From Roseibium sp. (GTDB lineage: Bacteria > Pseudomonadota > Alphaproteobacteria > Rhizobiales > Stappiaceae), in NCBI GenBank assembly GCA_017643925.1, contig JAEPML010000012.1, forward strand, positions 62,001 through 126,000: 64,000 nucleotides of DNA, given 5' to 3'. The notes beneath the pieces are model-generated. The model was given only the letters and a program-made list of their open reading frames with translations, was not told the DNA's origin and made no database searches. Made by a program: the position numbers and the translations under genes. Each line of letters starts with the position of its first letter. Position 1 is the first letter of the stretch. This document shows positions 16,730-26,069 of this stretch, piece after piece.

Positions 16730-17467
16730 TCAAACCTTGCGCAGCGCCTGCGACAGGGAATCATGCGGCTTGGATTTTTCACTCAGGTCGAGACCGGAAT
16801 GCAGGTCGATGATATGGCTCTTTTGCAACTCCTCGGCCGACAGACCGTCTCTTTCCGCAAAAGCTTTCAGAAGCGCGTGGTGCGCATGACTTTCGCAGGT
16901 GGTGTCGGCTCGTCGCCAATAGAGCGCAATTATGAGGGAAGAACGGGATATCAGGGATCGCACCATTTGTGACAGAACCTGCTGATCCGCTATGTCGGCA
17001 ATGGCAATGTGGAAGGCTCCTGACAAGGAAAGGGCTTTAACCTTGTCGCCACTCGCCAGTGCACTGTGCTCTGCCTCAAGATGCTTTTCCAACCTTCTCA
17101 GGTCGGACTTCTGCATGGCCTCAGCAGCAAGGCGCGCAATGCGCGGCTCGATCAACGCGCGGGCCTCGAAAACTTCCTGCGCTTCCCTGACACCCGGTCG
17201 GGCAACAAAGGCGCCGCGGTTCTTCTCTATTGTAACCAGTCCGGAATGCGCAAGCGCCTGCAGCGCTGCACGAACGACGGTCCTGCTTGCCCCATAGATT
17301 TCGCCAACCTCATCTTCGGAAAGTTTCAGGCCAGGGGCCAGTCTGTGTTCCAGAATGGCTGAGTGCAGATTCAGGCAGATTTCCAGTGTCTTGCCCGGCG
17401 GAAGCGGGAAAATGTCGTGCGTTCCGCCATGTCCAAAACCATCTTTCGAGGTCATCGTTTTGGCCAT
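16730..17467 (-). CDS. GntR-family regulator with FCD domain
   Basis: A 245-residue regulator. The GntR winged helix spans residues 25-95 (HSAILEHRLAPGLKLSEDEV; GASRTVVRAALQALAHSGLV). An all-helical FCD effector domain occupies residues 105-225, with metal-binding-type positions (EARALIEPRIARLAAEAM; GAFHIAIADIADQQ; ESHAHHALLKAF). It is divergent from the ABC transporter operon beginning at 17707. A perfect ATTGTATACAAT palindrome in between is the typical operator type for this family. It likely represses the importer until a carboxylic or amino-acid-like ligand is bound. Confidence 0.88.
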   Translation of the reverse strand: MAKTMTSKDGFGHGGTHDIFPLPPGKTLEICLNLHSAILEHRLAPGLKLSEDEVGEIYGASRTVVRAALQALAHSGLVTIEKNRGAFVARPGVREAQEVFEARALIEPRIARLAAEAMQKSDLRRLEKHLEAEHSALASGDKVKALSLSGAFHIAIADIADQQVLSQMVRSLISRSSLIIALYWRRADTTCESHAHHALLKAFAERDGLSAEELQKSHIIDLHSGLDLSEKSKPHDSLSQALRKV

Positions 17468-17537
17468 TCGCCCGCAAATCTCCAGGTCAGTTCAACTTCT
17501 CTTCCTATATCGCCGAGTGCCTACAATCGCAAATATG

Positions 17538-17549
17538 ATTGTATACAAT
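17538..17549. promoter_or_regulatory. GntR (FCD) operator candidate
   Basis: ATTGTATACAAT is a perfect 12-bp palindrome in the AT-rich gap between the GntR gene and the ABC transporter operon. It resembles TTGTATACAA-type boxes bound by FCD regulators. Confidence 0.68.
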
Positions 17550-17706
17550 TAATAGGCACATCGTATTTAAATTGATAATTTTTTGTGCACATAAATGCGC
17601 AAAACAAAGCCCGCGACTCCGAAAACCTCAGAATTTGGCGATTTTCCGGAATTGGCACGCCTCATGCAAATACCCCGAAGACCAGTCCGTCAGAAGGGTG
17701 TCCTGA

Positions 17707-18696
17707 ATGAAAAAATCCGTTGATCTTGAACTCGTCGCGACAACGAAGCGGTATGGCACAACGACGGCCGTCGACGCGATAGACCACAAGTTCGGCGCTG
17801 CAACCTATTCCTGCCTTCTCGGACCGTCCGGCTGCGGGAAGTCCTCGACCTTGCGCATGATTGCAGGACACGAATACGTCAGCGAAGGCGACATCCTGCT
17901 GGGTGATGAAAACATTACCGACCTGCCACCGGCCAAGCGTGGCACAGCGATGATGTTTCAGAACTACGCACTGTTTCCTCATATCAGCGTCATTGACAAC
18001 GTTGCCTTCTCGTTGCGAATGCAAGGCGTGAACCGGGAAGCGCGGCACCGGCGTGCAAAGGATCTGCTTGAGCTGGTGGATATGTCGGATTTTGCCGACC
18101 GCTTGCCCGACCAGCTTTCAGGTGGACAACAACAGCGCGTTGCCCTGGCAAGGGCCTTGATTACCGAACCGACGGTTCTCTTGCTGGACGAACCGCTCTC
18201 TGCACTGGATCCGTTCTTGCGGATTAAGATGCGGCTGGAGCTCAAACGGCTCCAGCGCGAACTCGGCATATCCTTTGTTCACGTTACGCACTCGCAAGAC
18301 GAGGCGTTGGCCCTGGCTGACGAAATCATCGTCATGAACGGGGGCGTTATCGAACAGGCCGGCGCACCGCGCAGCATTTTCAATGCTCCCAGAACGGAGT
18401 TCGTGGCCCGGTTCATCGGTGGACACAACGTCATAGATGACGCCGGAAAGCAAATCGCGATCAGGGCAGACAAGCTGGCGGTCACCAAAGAGGACCTGTC
18501 GAATTCGGAGCGCCCCGCCAGTGTGCGCGACATCGAATATCTTGGATCCTCGGTCAATCTGACCTTGAGCACGCCTGCTCTCGGAGATCTTACGGCGGCG
18601 CTCCCTGACCAGACCTTCTTCAACGATCCAATCGAAATTGGCGCAACGGTGTTCCTGTCCTGGAAGGCCGAGGACGCGCACAACCTGGCGGCTTGA
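17707..18696 (+). CDS. ABC transporter ATP-binding protein, polyamine (Pot)-type
   Basis: A 329-residue ATPase of the MOI/Pot importer type. Walker A is at about residues 38-46 (GPSGCGKSS), then the Q-loop (MMFQNYALFPH), the signature LSGGQQQRVALARAL (about 138-152), Walker B with D-loop (VLLLDEPLSALDP) and the switch histidine (VTHSQDEAL). A C-terminal TOBE-like region follows from about residue 245. It is the first gene of a four-gene importer operon (ATPase, binding protein, two permeases). The nearby GntR regulator and racemase-like gene suggest an amino-acid-like or amine substrate rather than a named polyamine. Confidence 0.9.
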   Translation: MKKSVDLELVATTKRYGTTTAVDAIDHKFGAATYSCLLGPSGCGKSSTLRMIAGHEYVSEGDILLGDENITDLPPAKRGTAMMFQNYALFPHISVIDNVAFSLRMQGVNREARHRRAKDLLELVDMSDFADRLPDQLSGGQQQRVALARALITEPTVLLLDEPLSALDPFLRIKMRLELKRLQRELGISFVHVTHSQDEALALADEIIVMNGGVIEQAGAPRSIFNAPRTEFVARFIGGHNVIDDAGKQIAIRADKLAVTKEDLSNSERPASVRDIEYLGSSVNLTLSTPALGDLTAALPDQTFFNDPIEIGATVFLSWKAEDAHNLAA

Positions 18697-18758
18697 CCCG
18701 CCTTCAGACGCCCGCGCCGCGGGTGCAAAACCTCCAAGGGGATGAGGAGTATCACATC

Positions 18759-20051
18759 ATGACCAAGGAATTGAACTCGAAAGGCCTGAGCCGTCGAAGC
18801 GTATTGAAAGGTGGCGCCGCTGCTGCCGGTGCTGCACTGGGTTCCGGTGCCGTCACGGGCTTCCCGACCATCTGGGCGCAGAACATCAAGGATGTCACGC
18901 TGCGTCAGTTCGGCACCGGTGTGTCCAACCTCAATGAAGTCGCTGCAAAGGTGAAGGAGGACCTTGGCTTCACACTGGAAATGACCGCACTGGACAGTGA
19001 CAGCGTCACGCAGCGTGCCGCCACCCAGCCGAAGTCTTTCGACATCGCCGACATTGAATACTGGATCTGCAAGAAGGTCTGGGGCGCCGGCAATCTTCAG
19101 CCGATGGATACCTCCAAGATCAAGAACTACGACAAGATCGTCGGGATCTTCAAAAGCGGCAAGCTGACACCCGAGTCGGATATTGCGCAGGGAACTGCTC
19201 CGCATACCGTCGGCTTTGTCGACGGCCCTGACAGCAAGACATTCGCAACCGAAGAAACAGGTTGGATGACCCTCATCCCGACCATCTACAACGCCGACAC
19301 GCTCGGTATCAGGCCGGACCTGATCGGTCGTCCGATCGAAAGCTGGACCGAATTGCTCAACCCGGAATTCAAGGGCAAGGCCTCGATCCTGGACATTTCG
19401 TCAATCGGCATCATGGACGCTGCAATGGTGTGCGAGGCCATGGGCGAAATCCAGTATGGCGACAAGGGCAACATGACCCGTGAAGAGATCGACAAGACCA
19501 TGGCGATCTTTACCGAGGCCAAGAAGAACGGACAGTTCCGTGCGTTCTGGAAATCCTTCGATGAAAGCGTCAACCTGATGGCTTCCGGCGAAGTCGTCAT
19601 CCAGTCCATGTGGTCGCCGGCAATCACGGCCGTACGCTCCAAGGGCATCCCCTGCGTCTACCAGCCACTAAAGGAAGGCTACAGATCCTGGGGCGGCGGC
19701 ATCGGCCTGTCCAAGAACCTTTCGGGTCTCGAACTCGAAGCCGCTTACGAGTACATCAACTGGTACCTCGACGGCTGGGTCGGCGGCTTCCTAATGCGCC
19801 AGGGCTATTACTCTGCGGTTCCCGAAACATCCAAGAACTACATGTCCGAAAACGAGTGGGGCTTCTGGTTCGAGGGCAAGCCTGCAACGGAAGACATTGT
19901 CAATCCGTTCGGTGATGTCATGGAAAAAGCAGGGGCCGTACGCGACGGCGGCGCGTTCCTGGAACGCATGGGCGCCGTTGCCTGCTGGAACGCCGTGATG
20001 GACGAAAACCAGTACATGGTGCGCAAGTGGAACGAGTTCATCGCAGCCTGA
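18759..20051 (+). CDS. ABC transporter periplasmic substrate-binding protein (Tat-exported)
   Basis: A 430-residue binding protein related to spermidine/putrescine-type solute receptors. The N-terminus has a twin-arginine signal (GLSRRSVLKGGAAAAGAALG) with cleavage expected near TIWAQ. Start at ATG 18759 after GAGGAG; the in-frame ATG at 18693 overlaps the preceding stop. Typical features are TGWMTLIPTIYNADTLG, SWTELLNPEFKGKASILD and WYLDGWVGGFLMRQGYYS, as in PotD/PotF relatives. A hairpin follows the gene, which often stabilises binding-protein mRNA relative to the permeases. Confidence 0.87.
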   Translation: MTKELNSKGLSRRSVLKGGAAAAGAALGSGAVTGFPTIWAQNIKDVTLRQFGTGVSNLNEVAAKVKEDLGFTLEMTALDSDSVTQRAATQPKSFDIADIEYWICKKVWGAGNLQPMDTSKIKNYDKIVGIFKSGKLTPESDIAQGTAPHTVGFVDGPDSKTFATEETGWMTLIPTIYNADTLGIRPDLIGRPIESWTELLNPEFKGKASILDISSIGIMDAAMVCEAMGEIQYGDKGNMTREEIDKTMAIFTEAKKNGQFRAFWKSFDESVNLMASGEVVIQSMWSPAITAVRSKGIPCVYQPLKEGYRSWGGGIGLSKNLSGLELEAAYEYINWYLDGWVGGFLMRQGYYSAVPETSKNYMSENEWGFWFEGKPATEDIVNPFGDVMEKAGAVRDGGAFLERMGAVACWNAVMDENQYMVRKWNEFIAA

Positions 20052-20070
20052 CGCCCGCCAACACCAACTC

Positions 20071-20093
20071 CTTGCCCGGATTTTCCGGGCAAG
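20071..20093 (+). other. Intra-operon stem-loop after binding-protein gene
   Basis: CTTGCCCGG / CCGGGCAAG form a perfect 9-bp stem around ATTTT between the binding-protein and first permease genes. With only 71 bp between the genes, this is likely a partial terminator or mRNA-stabilising hairpin, giving more binding protein than permease. Confidence 0.65.
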
Positions 20094-20122
20094 GTCAGCA
20101 TCGATTTCTCGTTTCCGGTTTC

Positions 20123-20998
20123 ATGAAACTTTCAAAACTCGACCCATCCAAACGCGCGGAACGCATTAGCTGGCTGCTGGTCACTCCACTGGCTGGCATA
20201 CTTGGTTTCTTCCTTCTCCTGCCGATCGCGATCATCGTGGTCGTCAGTTTCTGGAACTACAACGAATGGTCGTTCTTTCCCGACTTCGTTCTGGACAACT
20301 ACGCGTATCATCTGACGTCGGCAGTCACCTGGGCGACCTATCTCAAGACGCTGAAATTCATGGTTCTGACCTGGATCTTCTGTACGGCGATCGGATTCAC
20401 CATCGCTTATTTCCTGGCGTTTCACGTCCAGACGTTGCCGATGCAGGTCGCACTGTTTCTGCTTTGCACGATCCCGTTCTGGACCTCCAACATCATTCGC
20501 ATGATCTCCTGGATACCCTTTCTCGGCCGAAACGGAATTGCCAATTCCACGCTGATCAGCACCGGCATCATCGACGAGCCTCTCGAATGGCTACTCTATT
20601 CGGATTTCGCCGTAGTGCTGGCCTTCGTCCATCTCTATGCGCTGTTCATGGTTGTTCCGATCTTCAACACCATGATGCGTATCGACAAATCGCTGATAGA
20701 AGCTGCACGCGACGCCGGTGCAAATGGCTGGCAGATCCTGACCAACGTGATCATCCCGCTTTCCAAACCGGGCATCATGATCGGTTCGATCTTCGTGGTG
20801 ACGCTTGTCATGGGTGACTTCATCACGGTTCGACACATGTCCGGCGGTCAAAGCGCTTCCGTCGGGCGGATCATCTCGAACGAGATTTCCCTCCTGCAAT
20901 ATCCGGCGGCGGCAGCGTCTTCGGTTGTCTTGCTGTGCACCGTGCTCCTGATGATCGGGGTCATGATGCGCTTCGTCGACATACGCAAGGAGCTTTAG
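20123..20998 (+). CDS. ABC transporter permease (PotB-type)
   Basis: A 291-residue membrane protein with six predicted transmembrane helices. The first is at residues 20-42 (TPLAGILGFFLLLPIAIIVV). The EAA loop is seen as EAARDAGANGWQILTNVIIP at about 205-225, the contact with the ATPase. Started at ATG 20123, since the longer frame overlaps the previous gene. It is followed within three bases by the second permease gene. Fits the PotB position in a polyamine-type importer. Confidence 0.88.
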   Translation: MKLSKLDPSKRAERISWLLVTPLAGILGFFLLLPIAIIVVVSFWNYNEWSFFPDFVLDNYAYHLTSAVTWATYLKTLKFMVLTWIFCTAIGFTIAYFLAFHVQTLPMQVALFLLCTIPFWTSNIIRMISWIPFLGRNGIANSTLISTGIIDEPLEWLLYSDFAVVLAFVHLYALFMVVPIFNTMMRIDKSLIEAARDAGANGWQILTNVIIPLSKPGIMIGSIFVVTLVMGDFITVRHMSGGQSASVGRIISNEISLLQYPAAAASSVVLLCTVLLMIGVMMRFVDIRKEL

Positions 20999-21001
20999 AC
21001 A

Positions 21002-21841
21002 ATGGAGCCCAGAAGCCGTTCCTTTTATATCCTGGCTACCTTCTTTGCGGTCTTTCTGCTCTTTCTCTACGGGCCGGTCATCACAATCGGCATTCTGTCG
21101 TTCCAGGGACCGCAGGGCGGGCTGACCTTCCCGATGAACGGCGTGTCCCTGCACTGGTTCTACGACCTGTTTCAGGAACAGGCCGTTGGCGACATCTGGG
21201 GGTCCTTCCGTCGATCCTTTGCGCTTGGCCTGATGGTCATGAGCGTGACGGTCGTTGTTTCCGTGATGGGCGGGATGGCCTTTCGAAAAAGGTTCCGCGG
21301 ATCTGGCCTGCTTTTCTACATCATCGTCGCGAGCCTGATCATCCCGTCCATTCTGATCTCTCTCGGGGTAGGCCTGATATTCAACATTCTGGATTGGGAG
21401 GTGCACTGGACAACCTCTGCCTTCGGCGCACAGCTGACTTGGACTCTCCCATTCGGCCTGCTGATCATGTTTGCGGTCTTCAACAGGTTCGACAAATCCT
21501 TTGAGGAGGCAGCACGCGACCTTGGCGCAACCCCTTGGCAGACCGTGAGGTATGTCGTGCTTCCGATCATTGCTCCCATGTTGCTGGGGGTCGCGCTTTT
21601 CGGCTTCACCCTGTCTTATGATGAATTCGCAAGATCGTTGTTGACCAGCGGCTCCTACAACACGCTTCCGCTGGAAATTTACGGCATGACGACGAATGTA
21701 ACGTCTCCGGTCCTCTATGCACTGGGCACGCTCACAACGTTGTTCTCGCTGTTGATCATCGGCAGTTTCCTTTCAATCGTTGCCTTGCTGCGTCGAAACC
21801 GGTCTCGACATGGTTCCGACGCCGGCAAGGGGCTGGTTTAG
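21002..21841 (+). CDS. ABC transporter permease (PotC-type)
   Basis: A 279-residue membrane protein with six helices. N-terminal helix YILATFFAVFLLFLYGPVIT; the EAA loop EEAARDLGATPWQTVRYVVL is at about residues 168-187. Typical PotC features include SYDEFARSLLTSGSYNTLPL, in the loop after helix five. It is coupled to the PotB-type gene and followed after 15 bp by the racemase-like gene, so the enzyme is probably in the same transcript. Confidence 0.88.
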   Translation: MEPRSRSFYILATFFAVFLLFLYGPVITIGILSFQGPQGGLTFPMNGVSLHWFYDLFQEQAVGDIWGSFRRSFALGLMVMSVTVVVSVMGGMAFRKRFRGSGLLFYIIVASLIIPSILISLGVGLIFNILDWEVHWTTSAFGAQLTWTLPFGLLIMFAVFNRFDKSFEEAARDLGATPWQTVRYVVLPIIAPMLLGVALFGFTLSYDEFARSLLTSGSYNTLPLEIYGMTTNVTSPVLYALGTLTTLFSLLIIGSFLSIVALLRRNRSRHGSDAGKGLV

Positions 21842-21856
21842 GCCGGGAACGAGACA

Positions 21857-22531
21857 ATGCCGCGTGAACGACGCATTCTGGTCATCAACCCGAACTCGAC
21901 CGCTTCGATGACCAAAAAAATCGGGGAGGCCGCGCGCGCAGCGGCAAGTTCCGAAGTCCGGATTACGGCCATCAATCCGGAAAGCGGGCCTGCCGCCATC
22001 CAGGGGGCTGCAGATGGTGCAGCGGCCCTCCCCGGCCTGTTCGAGCTTGTGGACACGTGCCTGAAGACCGGAGAACCAGTCGACGCACTGGTGATTGCCT
22101 GCTTCGACGACACGGGGCTTTGGGAGCTCAAGAGAAAGCTGAGCATTCCGGTATTGGGTATTGGCGAGGCTGCCTATCATGCTGCAGCGCTGTCAGCCGA
22201 ACGTTTCTCGGTCGTCACGACGCTGCCCGTTTCCATTCCGGTCCTGGAAGAGAATCTTGAACAAAACGGGCTTGCGCACCGCTGTGCGAAGGTCCGTGCA
22301 TCTGAAGTTCCTGTCCTTGAGCTGGAGTCGAACTCCGAAGATGCCCGCGACAAAATCCGTCGCGAAATCGCGCAGGCGCTTGCACATGACAACATCAGGG
22401 CCATTGCCCTGGGTTGCGCGGGCATGGCCGAGCTCGCCGAAGACCTGACGGCAGAATTCGAAGTTCCGGTTATTGACGGCGTGGCTGCCGCTATCAAACT
22501 TGCTGAAGGCCTGCTCTCAATGAGGTCCTGA
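21857..22531 (+). CDS. Asp/Glu/hydantoin racemase-family protein
   Basis: A 224-residue protein of the aspartate/glutamate/hydantoin racemase superfamily. The N-terminal [13 protein letters not shown] is the hallmark of hydantoin-racemase-like members. The two catalytic cysteines are at about residues 78 ([11 protein letters not shown]) and 188 ([11 protein letters not shown]), each in the expected loop. It is the last gene of the ABC importer operon. In related loci such enzymes racemise 5-substituted hydantoins or similar compounds before hydrolysis, but no hydantoinase is present here, so the substrate remains open. Confidence 0.83.
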   Translation: MPRERRILVINPNSTASMTKKIGEAARAAASSEVRITAINPESGPAAIQGAADGAAALPGLFELVDTCLKTGEPVDALVIACFDDTGLWELKRKLSIPVLGIGEAAYHAAALSAERFSVVTTLPVSIPVLEENLEQNGLAHRCAKVRASEVPVLELESNSEDARDKIRREIAQALAHDNIRAIALGCAGMAELAEDLTAEFEVPVIDGVAAAIKLAEGLLSMRS

Positions 22532-22640
22532 CCGCAACCTCGCCCCCCTGGTTGGAAAACTCCGATTTTTACCGGTCAGTTGGCGACTTGATGCGCGCTG
22601 GGCTAGTCTTGAGCAAAGCCCTCTACAAGGTCAGTGCATC

Positions 22641-23681
22641 ATGAGAAACTGGGTTGCGAATGCCGTTGCGAAGATCAACGCGGACAGTCACCGGTCTGCC
22701 GACACTCACCTCTTCAAACTCCCGCTGCCGGGTGCACCGGGTATCGACATATACCTGAAGGACGAAAGCACGCATCCAACGGGCAGCCTGAAACACAGGT
22801 TGGCCCGCTCGCTGTTTCTCTATGCATTGTGCAACGGTAAAATCACCGAAGAGACAACCGTGATCGAAGCGTCCTCCGGAAGCACAGCGGTGTCGGAGGC
22901 CTATTTTGCCCGCATGATCGGCGTGCCCTTCATTGCCGTTGTGCCGGAAAGCACGGCACACAGCAAGATTCGCCTGATCGAGCTTTATGGCGGCAAGATC
23001 CATTTTGTCGGCTCCGCGCCGGAAATGCACAACGCATCCGTTGACCTTGCCCGGTCGATCGGCGGCTATTTCATGGATCAGTTCACCTATGCGGAACGCG
23101 CGACGGACTGGCGCGGCAACAACAACATTGCCGAAAGCATCTTCCGGCAAATGGAATTTGAGCCGCACCCGATCCCCAATACCATCGTGATGAGCGCGGG
23201 AACAGGAGGCTCCTCCGCAACCCTCGGCCGCTACATCCGGTATCGGGGTTACGACACCCGGCTTGTTGTCGTCGACCCGGAGAATTCCGTTTTCTTCGAC
23301 AGCTATCACACCGGCGACACGGGCCTGACATCCGACAAGTCGAGCCGGATCGAAGGAATAGGACGACCGGAAGTGGAACATTCCTTCCAGCCTTCCGTCA
23401 TCGACCACATGATCCGGGTTCCCGATGCCGCAAGCGTTGCCACCATACACTGGCTGGAAAAACGGATCGGCCGCAAGGCCGGAGCCTCCACCGGCACCAA
23501 TCTGTGGGGCACCCTGCAGATCGCCCGGGACATGATCGACCGCGGCGAACAGGGCTCGATCGTTACCCTCATGTGCGACAGCGGTGACCGCTACCTCGAC
23601 ACCTACTACGACAGCAACTGGGTCTCGGCGCATATCGGCGACACCGATCCTTACAAGAAGACGCTGGAAACCTGGGGCTAA
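22641..23681 (+). CDS. PLP-dependent cysteine-synthase-family enzyme (Cds1-like)
   Basis: A 346-residue fold-type II PLP enzyme. The cofactor lysine is in [14 protein letters not shown] (about residue 52). The substrate loop is [13 protein letters not shown], the phosphate-binding glycine loop [19 protein letters not shown], and [12 protein letters not shown] provides the C-terminal serine contact. The N-terminal and C-terminal segments ([10 protein letters not shown] near the end) match the subgroup annotated as cysteine synthase-like or L-cysteine desulfhydrase Cds1. It follows the ABC-racemase operon by 110 bp and may be independent. A sulfur-amino-acid lyase activity is expected from the subgroup. 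Confidence 0.83.
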   Translation: MRNWVANAVAKINADSHRSADTHLFKLPLPGAPGIDIYLKDESTHPTGSLKHRLARSLFLYALCNGKITEETTVIEASSGSTAVSEAYFARMIGVPFIAVVPESTAHSKIRLIELYGGKIHFVGSAPEMHNASVDLARSIGGYFMDQFTYAERATDWRGNNNIAESIFRQMEFEPHPIPNTIVMSAGTGGSSATLGRYIRYRGYDTRLVVVDPENSVFFDSYHTGDTGLTSDKSSRIEGIGRPEVEHSFQPSVIDHMIRVPDAASVATIHWLEKRIGRKAGASTGTNLWGTLQIARDMIDRGEQGSIVTLMCDSGDRYLDTYYDSNWVSAHIGDTDPYKKTLETWG

Positions 23682-23895
23682 CGCCGACGCTCTGACCAGC
23701 CATTTCGGCAAGGCAACGATCTGCCTCATCGCATGTCGGCCAGGTTTCACAACCGGCCACCGTCATTCTTGACGGATCCGGCAACCCTATGGTTGCCGCT
23801 CGCCTTGCTTCCCCCTTCAAAGTCCCGGCCTGTGACGCAAACCAGCAGAGGCAAGGTCCTCACGCAAGGGTGAACACAAACAGCTTGCCCATAAA

Positions 23896-23913
23896 TAATA
23901 GACCGGTCTATTA
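23896..23913. promoter_or_regulatory. Perfect 18-bp TetR operator
   Basis: TAATAGACCGGTCTATTA is a perfect palindrome 65 bp upstream of the TetR gene at 23979, in a 297-bp gap with no other recognisable feature. The TAGACC/GGTCTA core is of a type used by TetR proteins that sense electrophiles. The binding assignment is by position. Confidence 0.75.
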
Positions 23914-23978
23914 ATTACACAGAACACGGTCAACGCGGACGATAGCGGTGGCCGAACGGCATTGAAGGACAGACTCTA

Positions 23979-24581
23979 ATGGCCCGAACACGCAATGAAG
24001 CGGCTTACGAAACAGCACGTACGCGGCTTCTGGATACCGGTCTTCACCTGATCAGGGTCAACAGTTTTGCAAGCGTCGGGATCAACGACATCCTGCGTGA
24101 AAGCGAGGTTCCGAAGGGTTCATTCTACCACTATTTCGACAGCAAGCAGACTTTTGGCATTGCAGTTGCCAGGCACTATCACGACCAGCTTGTCGGTTTC
24201 GCCAGAGACTGCTTCGCGGATACCTCCATCCCCGCCCTTGCAAGACTGAAATCCTTTTTCGAAGGGGCCTGTGACTCCATGCGCGACCGTGAATTCGCGC
24301 AAGGTTGCCTCATGTGCAATCTCTCGACCGAACTCTCGGACAAGAACCCGGAATTCCAGGCGGAACTCGACCGGCACTGGAAGGCCCTGGTCGCCGAAGT
24401 CGAAGCCTGCCTTGCCGAGATGGACCTGTCCGAAATCGGCCTTTCACATCTGTCGCCCGGCGAAGCTGCCGATTGGCTGATGAACTCCTGGAGCGGAGCA
24501 CTGACAAGAATGAAGGTGCGCCGTGACGACACCCCCCTGGCGCTGTTCATGCGCACAATCTTCAAGAATGAAGGAAACTGA
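23979..24581 (+). CDS. TetR/AcrR-family regulator (NemR/AcuR-like type)
   Basis: A 200-residue regulator. The DNA-binding domain covers residues 8-55 (TARTRLLDTGLHLIRVNSFA; GINDILRESEVPKGSFYHYF), with the KGSFYHYFDSK recognition helix typical of the NemR/AcuR branch. The C-terminal domain contains cysteines (FAQGCLMCNLSTE, around residue 108) at positions where relatives sense reactive electrophiles. It is the first gene of a two-gene unit with the SDR gene (stop and next ATG are one base apart). A perfect operator lies upstream. Confidence 0.87.
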   Translation: MARTRNEAAYETARTRLLDTGLHLIRVNSFASVGINDILRESEVPKGSFYHYFDSKQTFGIAVARHYHDQLVGFARDCFADTSIPALARLKSFFEGACDSMRDREFAQGCLMCNLSTELSDKNPEFQAELDRHWKALVAEVEACLAEMDLSEIGLSHLSPGEAADWLMNSWSGALTRMKVRRDDTPLALFMRTIFKNEGN

Positions 24582-24582
24582 C

Positions 24583-25470
24583 ATGGCTTCACAAAAGTCC
24601 ATCCTCCTGACCGGCTCAAGCCGTGGCATCGGCCTGCTGACCGCCAAGGTGCTCGCAGACAAGGGACACAAGGTCTTTGCCGGCATGCGAAACATCGACG
24701 GCCGGAACCGCGAGGCTGCCGACGAGCTCGCGAAACATTCGCAAGAGGCTGCGGGTAATATCATCCCGCTCGAGCTTGATGTCACCCGTGACAAGAGCGT
24801 GGACATCGCCGTCGCGCGGGCAACTGAGAATGGACCGGTTGATGTCCTCATCAACAATGCCGGGATCATGCCGGTCGGCATTTCCGAAGGCTTCACGCTC
24901 GACCAGGCCAGGGAACTGTTCGACGTCAACGTCTATGGCATCATGCGGCTGAACCGGGCCGTTCTGCCGGGCATGCGCGAGAAGAAATCCGGCCTGATCA
25001 TCTCTCTCAGCTCCGTTGCCGGGCGGTTCGGCATGCCGTTCTTCGGTCTATACTGTTCCAGCAAATGGGCCATGGAAGCCTATTGCGAAGCACTTCACTT
25101 CGAGCTCGAACCCTTCGGCATTGAATCGATACTGGTCGAGCCGAGCGGACACGGCACGGACCTGGTAACTACATCGCCCTCACCTGAGGATACGCCGCGC
25201 GTGCAAAGCTACGGGGACCTCTCGAAGGGTCGCGACCGGTTGCTCGGCATGTTCAACGGCATGTTTGAGCAGGGAGACGCGAGCACCGACGCCAACAACG
25301 TTGCGGTCAAGATCGCCAATCTCGTGGACATGCAGGCACCACGGCCCATCCGCACCCAGGTCGGCCACGACATGGGCGTCGATGCTCTCAACGAAGCCTC
25401 GGGCCCCATTCAGGCTCAGCTCATCGCGAACCTGAAGCCTGTCTATACCGGGTCACTCCAACAGGCCTGA
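24583..25470 (+). CDS. Short-chain dehydrogenase/reductase (SDR)
   Basis: A 295-residue classical SDR. Cofactor motif TGSSRGIG (residues 9-16), NNAG (about 87-90), catalytic serine region SLSSVAG, and the active pair Y-x3-K in YCSSKWAMEA (about 158-162). The ATG at 24583 follows AAGGAA, so in-frame codons upstream inside the TetR gene are rejected. The basic residue after the glycine loop (GMRNIDGRNRE) suggests NADP(H). Substrate unknown; control by the electrophile-type TetR hints at a role in aldehyde or quinone detoxification. Confidence 0.87.
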   Translation: MASQKSILLTGSSRGIGLLTAKVLADKGHKVFAGMRNIDGRNREAADELAKHSQEAAGNIIPLELDVTRDKSVDIAVARATENGPVDVLINNAGIMPVGISEGFTLDQARELFDVNVYGIMRLNRAVLPGMREKKSGLIISLSSVAGRFGMPFFGLYCSSKWAMEAYCEALHFELEPFGIESILVEPSGHGTDLVTTSPSPEDTPRVQSYGDLSKGRDRLLGMFNGMFEQGDASTDANNVAVKIANLVDMQAPRPIRTQVGHDMGVDALNEASGPIQAQLIANLKPVYTGSLQQA

Positions 25471-25676
25471 CCTTGATCTGCACCGGTGCCGGAAGGGGAC
25501 TACCCCTTTCGGCAAAGCGCAAGCGAGGCCGTCATGACCTTGTGTGCGATCAGAAATCCGCTTGCACACCGCACTTCAACCCACTACTCAGGAGATCAGG
25601 CACCGCCCTGCATAGCGAATTCGACGTCGGCACAACCGGCACCGCCCGGCCCGGAGGTCCTTCGCAAACAAACAAG

Positions 25677-26069
25677 ATGGGTTCTGCCATGATTTCAGGA
25701 AATCAGACAGACAATCTCAGGCTTGGCCGCATTGCACCGACCCTGGGCGTGACGGATATCCAGGCCGCATACCGGATCTACAATTCCGTTTTCGGCTTTG
25801 AAAAGGTGTTTGAAAACGGAGAGCCGGTCGGCTTCATGGTCCTGGAAAAAGACGATGCTGAATTGCATCTGTCACTCCAGCGCGACTACAAGGCACCTCA
25901 CTTCAACGTCGCACATCTGCTCGTCTCGGATGCAGACGCGGCACATGAGGCGTGTGTGCGCCACCGCCTGCGGATCATCAAGCGGCTGCAGGACAAGGAC
26001 TACGGCCTGCGGGCCTTTGTCTTTGCGGATCCGGACGGCAACAGGATCGACGTCGGACAGACTACCTAG
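25677..26069 (+). CDS. VOC-family (glyoxalase/bleomycin-resistance-like) protein
   Basis: About 130 residues forming one pair of beta-alpha-beta-beta-beta modules: IAPTLGVTDIQAAYRIYNSV FG opens module one and APHFNVAHLLVSDADAAHEA module two, ending FADPDGNRIDVGQ. This arrangement resembles single-VOC proteins that bind substrates or confer resistance. The C-terminal DPDGNRID motif is typical. ATG 25677 or ATG 25689 can be the start; neither has a strong ribosome site. It is preceded by a 206-bp gap with no clear feature. Confidence 0.78.
   Translation: MGSAMISGNQTDNLRLGRIAPTLGVTDIQAAYRIYNSVFGFEKVFENGEPVGFMVLEKDDAELHLSLQRDYKAPHFNVAHLLVSDADAAHEACVRHRLRIIKRLQDKDYGLRAFVFADPDGNRIDVGQTT

Noticed and set aside
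18279..19205. 308-codon minus-strand frame across the ABC ATPase and receptor genes
   Set aside because: It spans the junction of two well-supported genes on the other strand and has no motif.
22623..23750. 375-codon minus-strand frame
   Set aside because: Antisense to the cysteine-synthase-family gene, whose catalytic motifs are intact; the antisense translation is low in family-like features.
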